Assembly (NCBI RefSeq): GCF_002844375.1
Contig: NZ_CP024199.1
Span: forward strand, 2,830,001-2,894,000
Length of the DNA: 64,000 nucleotides
Reading direction: 5' to 3'
From: Thalassospira marina
Lineage (GTDB): Bacteria > Pseudomonadota > Alphaproteobacteria > Rhodospirillales > Thalassospiraceae
Shown here one piece after another: positions 17,338 through 25,199 of the stretch. The notes beneath the pieces were generated by a model. The model was not told where the DNA came from, did not search any database, and was given only the letters and a program-made list of their open reading frames with translations. Each line of letters opens with the position of its first letter. Within the stretch, counting starts at the first letter, position 1. Made by a program: the position numbers and the translations under genes.

Positions 17338-17940
17338 ATGAAAACCGAAACAAAAAGCACCGACATTCGCGAAAAGATCCTCGATACCGCGCAAACGATC
17401 ATGAGCGGCAAGGGATTTTCTGCTGTCGGATTAAACGAAATCCTTGCGGCGGCCAGTGTGCCCAAAGGCTCCTTCTATCACTATTTCCAGTCGAAGGAGA
17501 CTTTTGGCGAAGCCATGTTGCAACGCTATTTTGACCGTTACCTGAAAAGCATGGACGAACTGTTCAGCCAGCCAGGCGTCAGCGGCGCAAAGCGGTTAAT
17601 GCTGTATTGGCAGAACTGGCTGGATTCACAAACAACCTGTGATCCGCAAAGCAAATGTCTGGTGGTGAAACTTGCCGCCGAGGTAGCCGATCTTTCCGAA
17701 GCCATGCGCACCGTTCTGCTGCACGGAACCGGCAAAATCACGGCCCGTCTGGCAGGTATTATCGGCGAAGGCATCAGGGATGGCTCGCTTGCCATCAATG
17801 AAGACCCGGCCCAACTGGCCCTGGCCCTGTATCAATTGTGGCTGGGTGCCAGCGTAATGGCCAAAATCACCCGGGATGACACGCCCCTGCGTGCCGCCAT
17901 GGAAACGACCGTAACCAAGCTTACCCCCGGCAGCGTTTAA
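17338..17940 (+). CDS. nemR: TetR family repressor, NemR-like electrophile/redox sensor
   Basis: A 200-residue TetR regulator. The N-terminal helix-turn-helix (about 10-55) has VGLNEILAAASVPKGSFYHYF and SKETFGEAML, very close to E. coli NemR and AcuR. The ligand domain aligns with NemR: C107 (SKCLVVKLAAEVADLSEAMR) corresponds to NemR Cys106 and K176 (GASVMAKITR) to Lys175. In NemR these form a reversible sulfenamide when the protein senses hypochlorite; N-ethylmaleimide and methylglyoxal also inactivate it. A second cysteine, C101, is close by. It should repress its own gene, the DJ-1 operon and the MFS gene, all preceded by the same box. No nemA reductase is encoded here. Orthology to NemR is inferred by eye. 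Confidence 0.8.
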   Translation: MKTETKSTDIREKILDTAQTIMSGKGFSAVGLNEILAAASVPKGSFYHYFQSKETFGEAMLQRYFDRYLKSMDELFSQPGVSGAKRLMLYWQNWLDSQTTCDPQSKCLVVKLAAEVADLSEAMRTVLLHGTGKITARLAGIIGEGIRDGSLAINEDPAQLALALYQLWLGASVMAKITRDDTPLRAAMETTVTKLTPGSV

Positions 17941-17942
17941 CC

Positions 17943-18012
17943 CGGGCAAATAAAAAGCGAAGCCACATCTGCCCTTTGATGGGCGGTTTCCCCTTCGTTT
18001 TTTATTTGCCCG
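17943..18012. terminator. Long-stem terminator between the tetR gene and the DJ-1 operon
   Basis: Two 20-nt arms (17943-17962 and 17993-18012) are complementary except at one position, with T6ATTT within the right arm. The terminator ends within the -35 element (TTGCCC at 18006-18011) of the next promoter, so the two transcription units are tightly packed. Confidence 0.75.
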
Positions 18013-18034
18013 CTAACTAGACGACCGGTCTAAT
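18006..18034 (+). promoter_or_regulatory. Promoter with NemR-like box 2, in front of the DJ-1 operon
   Basis: TTGCCC, a 17-bp spacer and TCTAAT form a good promoter. The dyad TAGAC-GACCG-GTCTA (18018-18032) fills the spacer and the -10 region, so a bound repressor would block RNA polymerase. It differs from box 1 at one base. Confidence 0.75.
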
Positions 18035-18155
18035 AACAAAGACCATTGTTAAAACCAAAGCTCCCATATCGGGTGCTTCACCCGGATTTCCGGACCCCGC
18101 AAAACCGCACCCATGCTGTTTTGCACATCACACCAACCTGAAAAGGAAGCAGATT

Positions 18156-18845
18156 ATGAAAGTCCTGATGGTCTTGACCTCCCACGACACCCTGGGCAAC
18201 ACCGGCAAGAAAACCGGCTTCTGGCTCGAAGAACTCGCAGCCCCCTATTATGTGTTCCAGGATGCAGGCGCTGAAATCACACTGGCCTCGCCAAAGGGCG
18301 GTCGCCCGCCGCTTGACCCCAAAAGCAACGAACCCGATTTCCAAACCGCCGATACCCACCGCTTTGAAGCCGACGAAACAGCAATGGCCGCACTTGGCAC
18401 AACGGCCAAACTGGCTGATATTTCCCATGCCGATTACGACATTGTCTTTTATCCCGGCGGTCATGGCCCGCTGTGGGATCTGACCGAAGATCGCAATTCC
18501 ATTACCCTGATCGAAAAGGCCTACGAAGCTGGCAAGGTTGTTGCCCTTGTCTGCCACGCGCCGGGTATTTTGCGTGATGTTAAGGCTGCCGATGGCACAC
18601 CGCTTGTTGCCGGTAAAAAAGTCACCGGTTTTAAAAATACCGAAGAAGACGGCGTCGGCCTTAGCGACATTGTCCCCTATCTGGTCGAAAACGTGCTGAA
18701 AGAAAAAGGCGGCGTTTATTCTTCCGGCCCGGATTGGGGTATCCACGTCGTTCAGGAAGGCAATCTGATCACCGGTCAGAACCCGGCATCATCCAAAGAT
18801 GCGGCCCTACTGGCCCTTACTACCTTTCAACAGGCCGCAAAATGA
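18156..18845 (+). CDS. DJ-1/PfpI superfamily protein, Hsp31-like glyoxalase type
   Basis: A 229-residue class I glutamine amidotransferase-like protein. The nucleophile elbow is ALVCHAP with C133 and H134; an upstream acidic pair lies in GFWLEE (25-26), and FYPGGHGPLWDL is the characteristic strand-turn. Relatives such as Hsp31 and yeast Hsp31-like proteins convert methylglyoxal to lactate without glutathione or repair glycated groups. That role suits control by a methylglyoxal- and electrophile-sensing NemR-like repressor. AAGGAAG precedes the ATG. The next gene overlaps its stop codon by 4 bp (ATGA). Enzyme activity is inferred from the motif and context. Confidence 0.85.
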   Translation: MKVLMVLTSHDTLGNTGKKTGFWLEELAAPYYVFQDAGAEITLASPKGGRPPLDPKSNEPDFQTADTHRFEADETAMAALGTTAKLADISHADYDIVFYPGGHGPLWDLTEDRNSITLIEKAYEAGKVVALVCHAPGILRDVKAADGTPLVAGKKVTGFKNTEEDGVGLSDIVPYLVENVLKEKGGVYSSGPDWGIHVVQEGNLITGQNPASSKDAALLALTTFQQAAK

Positions 18846-19147
18846 CAGCCTTTGTCGTTCTGATCCGCGAGGAAACGACCAACCCGGCCGACCTTGATCA
18901 GTATCGGGAAAAGGCCCCCCTTGCCCGCGACGGGCACGCCATCACGCCCGTCGCCTTCTATGGCATGCAGGAAGTTCTTGAAGGCCCCGATTTTGAAGGC
19001 GCCGCCATCCTGCGCTTTCCAACCATGGAAGAAGCCCGCGCCCGGTATCACAGCCCGGCTTATGAAACCGCCCGGCAATACCGGCAAAAAGGCAGCATCA
19101 GCCGCGTTTTCATCATCGAAGGTATCGATGCGGCCCCTTCTTCTTAA
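18842..19147 (+). CDS. DUF1330 family protein
   Basis: A 101-residue protein matching DUF1330, a ferredoxin-like (dimeric alpha-beta barrel) fold: TAFVVLIREETTNPADLDQY, then the hallmark FEGAAILRFPTMEEARARYHSPAYETARQYR. The family has no firm function; its fold is shared with small monooxygenases and isomerases. Its ATG overlaps the stop of the DJ-1 gene, so the two are translationally coupled and co-regulated. Together with the next gene it suggests a small detoxification operon. Confidence 0.85.
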   Translation: MTAFVVLIREETTNPADLDQYREKAPLARDGHAITPVAFYGMQEVLEGPDFEGAAILRFPTMEEARARYHSPAYETARQYRQKGSISRVFIIEGIDAAPSS

Positions 19148-19249
19148 TTCCGCTGCGCAGCGTCAAACCGGCGGGTTTCATGCCCGCCGGTCTGCAACCT
19201 TCCCCCACATCCACATCTCTCTTTCACACCGCAGATAAAAGGCCGCCTT

Positions 19250-19663
19250 ATGCCAGCCACCTTATCAACCCTGACCCTTGACGATGCCAAACGCATGCTG
19301 GATGCCGGTGAATCCAGGGCACGCGAATTTGGTATTCCCTATAACCTTGCTGTTGTTGATGCAGGCGGTCATCTGCTTGGCTTTATCCGTCAGGATGGCG
19401 CAAAAACCGGCTGCGTCGACCTTGCGATCAACAAGGCCTATACCGCCCGGATTTTCGATAACCCAACCCACATTCTTGGCACTCTCGCGCAGCCAGAGCA
19501 GGAGCTTTTTGGCATCGAACAAAGCAATGCGGGCCGGGTTGTCATTTTGGGTGGCGGATTGCCGGTTCACCATCACGGCACCATCATTGGCGCGGTAGGC
19601 ACCAGTGCCGGAAGTGTTGAACAGGATATTCAAATTGCCCAAACCATGCTCGCTGCTCTCTAG
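19250..19663 (+). CDS. GlcG/HbpS family heme-binding-type protein
   Basis: A 137-residue protein of the GlcG/HbpS (PF03928) family: LTLDDAKRMLDAGESRAREF, VVDAGGHLLGFIRQDGA, INKAYTARIFD and the glycine-rich end GGGLPVHHHGTIIGAVGTSAG. HbpS from Streptomyces binds haem and takes part in redox signalling. No signal peptide is present, so the protein should be cytoplasmic. It is 102 bp downstream of the DUF1330 gene on the same strand without a clear terminator between them, so it is probably the third gene of the operon. Function here is unproven. Confidence 0.82.
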   Translation: MPATLSTLTLDDAKRMLDAGESRAREFGIPYNLAVVDAGGHLLGFIRQDGAKTGCVDLAINKAYTARIFDNPTHILGTLAQPEQELFGIEQSNAGRVVILGGGLPVHHHGTIIGAVGTSAGSVEQDIQIAQTMLAAL

Positions 19664-19820
19664 CGATGAGCCGTCCTGAACGACAACAACACTCCCTCAC
19701 CCGCAACACATCAAACGCTAAGCGCCCTCACATTCTCCCTGCAACCGCAACCTCTCCCACATCCCCGTTATTAACGGACGGCCGCACGGGCACCCGCTTA
19801 GCCACATGATCAATATTTCC

Positions 19821-19888
19821 CCTTCTGCCTTCTGCCTTCTGCCTTCTGCCTTCTGCCTTCTGCCTTCTGCCTTCTGCCTTCTGCCTTC
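19821..19888. repeat. Heptanucleotide tandem repeat, about 9.7 copies of CCTTCTG
   Basis: Nine exact CCTTCTG units followed by CCTTC, all in register, ending about 20 bp before a TTGCGA -35 candidate and 94 bp before the MFS start codon. Uninterrupted identity suggests recent slippage and a copy number that can vary. Confidence 0.95.
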
Positions 19889-19921
19889 AAGCTTGACGCA
19901 CCCAATTTTGCGAAGGCCAGC

Positions 19922-19938
19922 AATACGACTGGTCTAAT
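19922..19938 (+). promoter_or_regulatory. NemR-like box 3, in the promoter of the MFS gene
   Basis: AATACGACTGGTCTA matches box 1 at 13 of 15 positions; the right arm and centre are identical. Again TCTAAT overlaps the right arm. The left arm is weaker, so repression may be less tight. Confidence 0.65.
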
Positions 19939-19981
19939 TTTCCAATTACTGTTCCTCCCCGCACCATGAAAGCCCAGCCCA

Positions 19982-21277
19982 ATGTCCGCAAACGCAACCA
20001 CCTGTTCGCCACCAGGCAATTTAACCCGCAATGCAGCATCCCATTCCCCTGCGCAGGCAGCATCGCAACAAAGCAATAACAGCCTGTCCTTTGCTGCCAC
20101 ACTGGCCTGCATTGTTCTGATCGCGATTGATTTGCGGCCCGGCATTGTCTCGATAGGGCCGTTATTGCCACAGCTTCGCGCTGAATTCGGGCTTAGTAAT
20201 CTGCAGGCGTCGCTGCTCACCGCGATCCCGACATTATTCATGGGCCTGCTTGCCCTGCCCTCGCCCTGGCTGGTGCGGCGTTTTGGTTTGAACCGGGTTA
20301 TTCTGGGCGCCCTTGGTGTGCTAACCATTGCAACTGCAGCCCGCGCCTTTGCCCCGACATGGGCACTATTGCTGCTGACAACAGCAGGCGTTGGTGCTGG
20401 CATTGCCATTACCGGGGCCTTGATTGGCGGCTTTGTGAAAACGGTTTCACCCAACCGTATGGCACTTCTGATGGGTGTTTACGCCATGTCGCTGGGTTTG
20501 GTCAGCACCCTTGCCGCTGGCACCACCAGCCCGATAGCCGAAATGGGTGGCGGATGGCGCGTGGGGTCCGGCATATGGGCCATTCTTGGTGTTGTATCGA
20601 TCATCGCCTGGCGCATCATGGCCCGCGCACAGCAAACCGGCCCCCATTTGGCAAAGCCACATCCGCACCGCACACCTCTGCCGGTTAACCACCAAAAGGC
20701 CTGGCTTCTGGCGCTTTATTTCGCCAGCAACAATATCCTGTTTTATGGTTTTTTATCCTGGCTGGTGCCGCTTTATCGCGAAACGGGGATGAACACCTCT
20801 GCTGCAGGCCTTCTGCTCGCCAGTTTTACCACCGCCTTCATGCTCGCCAATCTGGTGCCGGGCATCCTCAGCCGTAAGAAGGACCGCCGGTTCATGATTG
20901 CCGGTTCAGCCGCCATCACGTTTGCCGGGCTGGCCGTGGTGGCACAAGCCCCAGCATTTCTGCCGTTTATTCTGGTGCCCGTCATTGCCTTTGGTATTGG
21001 CAATTCCTTCACACTCGGCATGACTCTGCCGCTTGATAACACCCGCACCGCGCATGAAGCAAATGCCTGGAACGCCTTTATTCTTGGGATCGGTTATGGT
21101 GCTGGCGCCCTTGGCCCGCTTGCCATGGGAGCATTGCGCGACATAACAGGTGGTTTTCACGCACCAATGCTGTTTCTCGTCGCTTTTGGCCTTTTCAAAC
21201 TGGCCCTTAGCCCATTTTTACACCCGCCAGCATCCCGTGACATAACCGGCACCGAAAATAGCGGGCAGGCAACATAA
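19982..21277 (+). CDS. MFS transporter, CynX/NimT family
   Basis: A 431-residue, 12-segment transporter. A hydrophilic N-terminus of about 35 residues precedes the first helix. The CynX/NimT-family hallmark DLRPGIVSIGPLLPQLRAEF follows (about 52-71), then LRRxGL-like loops. CynX/NimT relatives are linked to cyanate or 2-nitroimidazole, but substrates are poorly defined. Its promoter carries a NemR-like box and a heptamer repeat, so it is probably derepressed with the DJ-1 operon and may vary in expression between cells. A role in effluxing electrophiles or chlorinated compounds is a guess from context. Confidence 0.82.
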   Translation: MSANATTCSPPGNLTRNAASHSPAQAASQQSNNSLSFAATLACIVLIAIDLRPGIVSIGPLLPQLRAEFGLSNLQASLLTAIPTLFMGLLALPSPWLVRRFGLNRVILGALGVLTIATAARAFAPTWALLLLTTAGVGAGIAITGALIGGFVKTVSPNRMALLMGVYAMSLGLVSTLAAGTTSPIAEMGGGWRVGSGIWAILGVVSIIAWRIMARAQQTGPHLAKPHPHRTPLPVNHQKAWLLALYFASNNILFYGFLSWLVPLYRETGMNTSAAGLLLASFTTAFMLANLVPGILSRKKDRRFMIAGSAAITFAGLAVVAQAPAFLPFILVPVIAFGIGNSFTLGMTLPLDNTRTAHEANAWNAFILGIGYGAGALGPLAMGALRDITGGFHAPMLFLVAFGLFKLALSPFLHPPASRDITGTENSGQAT

Positions 21278-21503
21278 CGCCCCGTCGCCCCGTACACTGC
21301 GCCAGCATCCATCCCATGCAGCAATCAAATCACCCTGTCACAGGGACAAGCCCAACCTCGCCCGCCCAGCAAATACGTTGCCCACCGCCCGAATGATCAG
21401 CCCGAATGATCAACGATGGAGCAAAGCAATTTCAGACGCCGCAGGACAGGATAGAAGCAACCATCACCTCCAACCCCGCAACCACCAAGGATTCAGGACA
21501 AAT

Positions 21504-21977
21504 TCAGGCTTCAACGCGCGCCAGATTACCGATCAGGAAGCGCAGGGCTTCGTTGCATTCTTCCTGGCTTAAATCAAACCGGGTTGGGGAAAGATAGGCG
21601 CGCATGGGGGCGGTGCGGTCCTGATTGGCAGGAATGGCCTCCACCGCAGCAACAAGAATTTCCTGCTCCAGCCGTTCTGCAACCAGCTCATCCTTTTTAA
21701 GCTGTTCGCGCAGAGCCTGCACACCCACGGATGGATCATCGCGCAGATAACGCCGGGTGGCCCGAAGCGGCGTTATCACATTCTCCCGCCACGCTTTCAC
21801 CGCCTCCTCAAGCGCGGAAATGCTATGCGGGGCCTTGTCCTGCAGGCCCAGCCAGGCCAGAAACAGCAACAAATTCACATCAAGCCCGCATTTATCCTGC
21901 AATGACAGGCACATAGGGGCAACACCCGGTCGCCCATAAAAGGCAACCGTAAACTTCCACAACGCTTTTGCGTCCAT
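21504..21977 (-). CDS. TIGR02444/DUF2390 family protein
   Basis: A 157-residue helical protein matching TIGR02444: LWKFTVAFYGRPGVAPMCLSLQDKCGLDVNLLLFLAWLG at the start, then a charged helical tail. The family is small, found in proteobacteria, and has no known function to me. It is a lone minus-strand gene between the MFS gene and phosphofructokinase. The ATG at 21977 is used; the ribosome site is unremarkable. Confidence 0.8.
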   Translation of the reverse strand: MDAKALWKFTVAFYGRPGVAPMCLSLQDKCGLDVNLLLFLAWLGLQDKAPHSISALEEAVKAWRENVITPLRATRRYLRDDPSVGVQALREQLKKDELVAERLEQEILVAAVEAIPANQDRTAPMRAYLSPTRFDLSQEECNEALRFLIGNLARVEA

Positions 21978-22335
21978 TTTGCTCGGCCCTGTTTTATTTG
22001 CCTCGCCAAACCGGACTTCCTTCAGGTGACTGCCTTCACTTCCATATTTTCAGATTCATTCGATGTAACCAGCGAAAGCCTGCAATCTGAAACAGTTGGA
22101 ACCCTGCAAAGAATAGAGCTTGGTCGGGCAATTTTGTATTTTTGAGTGCTTTGATATTACGACAAAACTTGTTTGGTTGCTGTAATATTATATGGCTCGC
22201 TCTTAAATATGTTCCTTCAACATTCCGTCCGGACAAAGGGCTGAATCAAAAATCCACTGACAGGAACAACCCCGCCAGTGGATTACAAAAACACGTTATA
22301 TCAGCGCTATTCAAACGCAAAGCGAGCTAGGTACT
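21978..22335. other. 358-bp gap with the pfkA terminator
   Basis: No gene seen. The stretch is AT-richer than its surroundings. It ends with the minus-strand terminator for the phosphofructokinase gene (22246-22284). Confidence 0.5.
22246..22284 (-). terminator. Terminator of the phosphofructokinase gene
   Basis: AATCCACTG / CAGTGGATT, a perfect 9-bp stem. On the minus strand it is followed by TTTTTGA, about 50 bp after the stop. Confidence 0.8.
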
Positions 22336-23442
22336 TTACACCGTTTTCGCCGTTTTTTTAACCATGGGCGGGGTGCCCATATAGGCACCAAGGCCAATTG
22401 CGGTTGAGACCATGGTTTCACCGGTATCGACGAGGCGCGGGCCGGTGATGACGTCGGCCATTGGCACGTCGACAACGCGGCGCTGCTGCCAGGCAACCAC
22501 GCGGTCAAACTTTTGCTGTGCAATCAAATCCACCGCATGCACACCAAAGGTCGATGCAATCAGCCGGTCGCGCGGCGAAGGTGTGCCGCCCCGCTGCAAA
22601 TGCCCCAGCACCGTGACGCGGGTTTCCCAGCCGGTCCGCTCGCCCAGCTTTTCGGCCAACCAATGGCCAACACCGCCATAAACGGCCTTTTGGCCATCAT
22701 GGCCGGATGTGACGATATCGCCCTTATCGGTTTTGATCGCCTCGGCCACAATCACCAGTGCATGGTTGCGCCCGCGTTTGCGAATATTCAGGCAATGCTG
22801 CGCCATATCTTCCAGGTCATAATCCATTTCCGGGATCAAAATCACATCCGCCCCGCCGGCAATACCGGCAAACAGGGCAATATGCCCGGCATCCCGGCCC
22901 ATTACCTCAAGGATCATGATGCGTTCATGCGAAGCCGCTGTGGGTTGCAAACGGTCCATTGCATCAACCGCCACATTAACCGCCGTGGTAAAGCCAACCG
23001 AATATTCGGTATGGGCCAGGTCATTATCAATGGTTTTGGGAATACCAACCAGATTGATGCCGCCCTTTTGCGCCAGTTCACGCAAAATCGCCATGCTGCC
23101 ATCGCCACCAATGCCAATCAGGGCATCCAGCCCCAAGGCCTCGTACCCGGCAATGACTTCGTCGGAACGATCAGCAAAGCTGCCATCGGGCATCGGATAG
23201 TGAAACGGGTTGCCCTTATTAATGGTGCCCAGAATGGTGCCCCCCAACCGCAACATCCCATCATTATTGACGTAATCATTAAGCGGTATGGTTGCTGGCG
23301 GGCGTTGCAGCAGGCCATGTGTGCCCTGCCGGATCCCCACCACATCCCAGCCATATCCCAGCACGGCCCGGCGTACCACTGCCAGAATAACGGCATTCAG
23401 CCCGGCACAATCGCCACCACTGGTTAAAATTCCGATCCGCAT
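22336..23442 (-). CDS. pfkA: 6-phosphofructokinase
   Basis: A 368-residue phosphofructokinase phosphorylating fructose 6-phosphate at the committed glycolytic step. Motifs: ILTSGGDCAGLN at the start, GGDG at 112-115, PKTIDND at 135-141 with the catalytic D139, and MGRDAGH. The glycine of GGDG favours ATP as phosphoryl donor, since PPi enzymes carry Asp there. The lysine of PKTIDND is usually found in PPi enzymes, so the donor is not certain. ATG 23442 has GGGAG 7 nt upstream and is preferred over the start 9 codons earlier. It is a single gene with its own terminator. Confidence 0.9.
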   Translation of the reverse strand: MRIGILTSGGDCAGLNAVILAVVRRAVLGYGWDVVGIRQGTHGLLQRPPATIPLNDYVNNDGMLRLGGTILGTINKGNPFHYPMPDGSFADRSDEVIAGYEALGLDALIGIGGDGSMAILRELAQKGGINLVGIPKTIDNDLAHTEYSVGFTTAVNVAVDAMDRLQPTAASHERIMILEVMGRDAGHIALFAGIAGGADVILIPEMDYDLEDMAQHCLNIRKRGRNHALVIVAEAIKTDKGDIVTSGHDGQKAVYGGVGHWLAEKLGERTGWETRVTVLGHLQRGGTPSPRDRLIASTFGVHAVDLIAQQKFDRVVAWQQRRVVDVPMADVITGPRLVDTGETMVSTAIGLGAYMGTPPMVKKTAKTV

Positions 23443-23577
23443 CAGACATCTCCCGTAACGGTTTTTCATCGTTTTTATAAAACAGACGATGGGGGCGACA
23501 CATTATTCATGTGGGTTCGCGCCCGCTTTCTGATAGTATTACAGGCTGTTCGCGTTGATAAATAAGCTGGATCAAAA

Positions 23578-23784
23578 ATGGACGAAATCAATCAGATCGA
23601 GATTGAAAAAAGATTGGCCACTCTACGCGAGGAACACCGCGACCTGGACATCGCCATTGCCGAAATGGCGAGCAATCCACGCCACGATCAGCTTCGTCTT
23701 GTTCGCCTGAAAAAGCGCAAACTGGCCCTTAAGGACGAGATTCGCTATGCCGAGTCGCAAATCCTGCCAGACATCATTGCCTGA
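23578..23784 (+). CDS. DUF465/YdcH family small protein
   Basis: A 68-residue coiled-coil protein: NQIEIEKRLATLREEHRDLD, a short variable turn, then LVRLKKRKLALKDEIRYAES, the DUF465 signature. It is the second family member in the window and shares the KKRKL/KRRKL core with the gene at 16412. Role unknown. It is divergent from phosphofructokinase. A perfect 18-bp palindrome begins at its stop codon. Confidence 0.82.
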   Translation: MDEINQIEIEKRLATLREEHRDLDIAIAEMASNPRHDQLRLVRLKKRKLALKDEIRYAESQILPDIIA

Positions 23785-23800
23785 TTTTACCGGTAAAATC
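23783..23800. repeat. Perfect 18-bp palindrome at the end of the DUF465 gene
   Basis: GATTTTACC directly abuts GGTAAAATC with no loop bases. As DNA it looks like a dimeric-protein site; as RNA it could only form a short hairpin with a few bases unpaired. There is no T-run. Confidence 0.6.
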
Positions 23801-24060
23801 ACCGGCCCATTTGCCTGCCCGCCGTAAATTTTCGCGCTATAATCCCGAAATCCGGGCCAGATGTGCGCATATAAAAACACCTAAAAACACCCGCCAGAAC
23901 AAGGTTCGGCAGGTTGCTTTCATGTAATCATTGCTGCGCAGGCAAGACCGGCCCGGATGACATGGATCGTTACTTCAGGTTAGCCGGGCGCAATTCGTCT
24001 GCACATCCCAACCAGCCAAAAGTTCAAATCGGCTAAGGCATCAAACCATTGATAAACAGG

Positions 24061-24903
24061 TCATTCGGGTGACCCGGCATTCTGGAAATGCGCCATAGAT
24101 GAGCGCAATTCGCGGTCCACACCGCCCATCACCGTCGTAACGCTTTCACCCGGCCCGATCTGATAAACACCAAATACCAGGCGATAATCCACCAATTGCC
24201 CATCCCAGAAATAAGATGCCCGATGCAATTGTTCGCCAATCGCCTGTGAACGACGCCAGCCTTCGGCAGCATCCACATTATAAAGCAGGGCGGCAAAATC
24301 ATTGCAGCCAAGATAGCCAAGCTGGTGGGGTGGTTGAATATAAACCCGCAGGAATTCAGCCAGTTGCGCGATCATGGCATCCTTGCAGGATTGCCCATAG
24401 GTCTTTGAGAGGCTTTCAAGATCGGCGATTTCACATAGCAGCAGACAGCGCGGTGAAACCGGCGGCGGCGTGACGGCAATTTCATTTTCCAGAATTTGCA
24501 TGAAAGCCGGGCGCGATAACAGGCCGGTAAACGGGTCCTGCGATGATTTGCGCGCCAGTTCCTGCTGGTGCTTTTGCACGGTTTCAAGCTGTGTGACCAG
24601 CGTATCAACCCGCGACATTAGGCGTGACAGCGCCCGTTCAACGGCAGGTGTGATCTGTTCGGAAGGAATACCAAGAAGATTGGCCGGATCAACCGGGGCG
24701 CGGCCCGTACCACCAGATTGATCACCAAAAGAAGAACCAGCGCCGCCAGAATAATCCTGGCCCGATGAAGCACCGTTACCACCATCCGGGGTGGCGCGGC
24801 CATATGCCTGTGCGGCTTGAATTGCCTGCCTTGCGGCGGGGTTCCGTCCCTCGGAACCGGCGCCATAGGATGACATCGCCATCCTGGCCTCTGAGACTTT
24901 CAT
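24061..24903 (-). CDS. Degenerate GGDEF domain protein
   Basis: About 280 residues. A Gly/Ala/Ser/Gln-rich disordered N-terminus (about 80 residues) precedes a helical linker (LSRLMSRVDTLVTQLETVQKHQQELARKS) and a GGDEF-fold domain (about 125-270) beginning at DPFTGLLSRPAFMQIL. The active-site signature is GCNDF instead of GGDEF, so cyclic-di-GMP synthesis is unlikely. Such domains often bind GTP or partner proteins. Its start is uncertain: ATG 24957 has no ribosome site, and 24903 or the later codon near 24882 are more likely. There are no membrane segments, so it is cytoplasmic. No neighbouring signalling gene is visible. Confidence 0.72.
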   Translation of the reverse strand: MKVSEARMAMSSYGAGSEGRNPAARQAIQAAQAYGRATPDGGNGASSGQDYSGGAGSSFGDQSGGTGRAPVDPANLLGIPSEQITPAVERALSRLMSRVDTLVTQLETVQKHQQELARKSSQDPFTGLLSRPAFMQILENEIAVTPPPVSPRCLLLCEIADLESLSKTYGQSCKDAMIAQLAEFLRVYIQPPHQLGYLGCNDFAALLYNVDAAEGWRRSQAIGEQLHRASYFWDGQLVDYRLVFGVYQIGPGESVTTVMGGVDRELRSSMAHFQNAGSPE

Positions 24904-25131
24904 GTCTGGTTCTCGCGCTACCTGCGTTTTGGAACGGCCATCATGGCACTCTTCCATAATGCATATTAGTACAAATTAAGGGTAAAATCCATTACCGACA
25001 CACTATACGGATAGATATTCAACCATTGCGAGGATATTCGTACATTCCGGCGAAAATATGGGCATTTTGGGGAACATCGCGGTCAAATGCCGTTTTTAAC
25101 GGCTTTTCCCGGCCCCGGCACGGCGTTGCGC

Positions 25132-25159
25132 TTGCATGACGTTACGACCTCCCTATAAT
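25132..25159 (+). promoter_or_regulatory. Promoter of purE
   Basis: TTGCAT, 16 bp, then a consensus TATAAT, about 40 bp before the start codon. Confidence 0.65.
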
Positions 25160-25199
25160 GCGGCCTTCGCAAAACGCAGCATATAAACGGAGCCCCATC

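Larger units (their letters stand above)
19664..19981. other. 318-bp promoter region with heptamer repeat and NemR-like box
   Basis: Non-coding. It contains a 7-bp tandem repeat (19821-19888) and a third copy of the NemR-like box with a -10 element (19922-19938) upstream of the MFS gene. Confidence 0.6.

Noticed and set aside
19821..19888. CRISPR or coding repeat interpretation of the heptamer array
   Set aside because: Units are 7 bp with no spacers, and the minus-strand frame through it (QKAEGRR repeats) is only a by-product of the repeat.
22036..22236. 66-codon minus-strand frame in an AT-rich stretch
   Set aside because: No ribosome site, no family and atypical composition; treated as non-coding.
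22513..23427. 304-codon plus-strand frame opposite phosphofructokinase
   Set aside because: Antisense shadow; the minus-strand gene carries all catalytic motifs.
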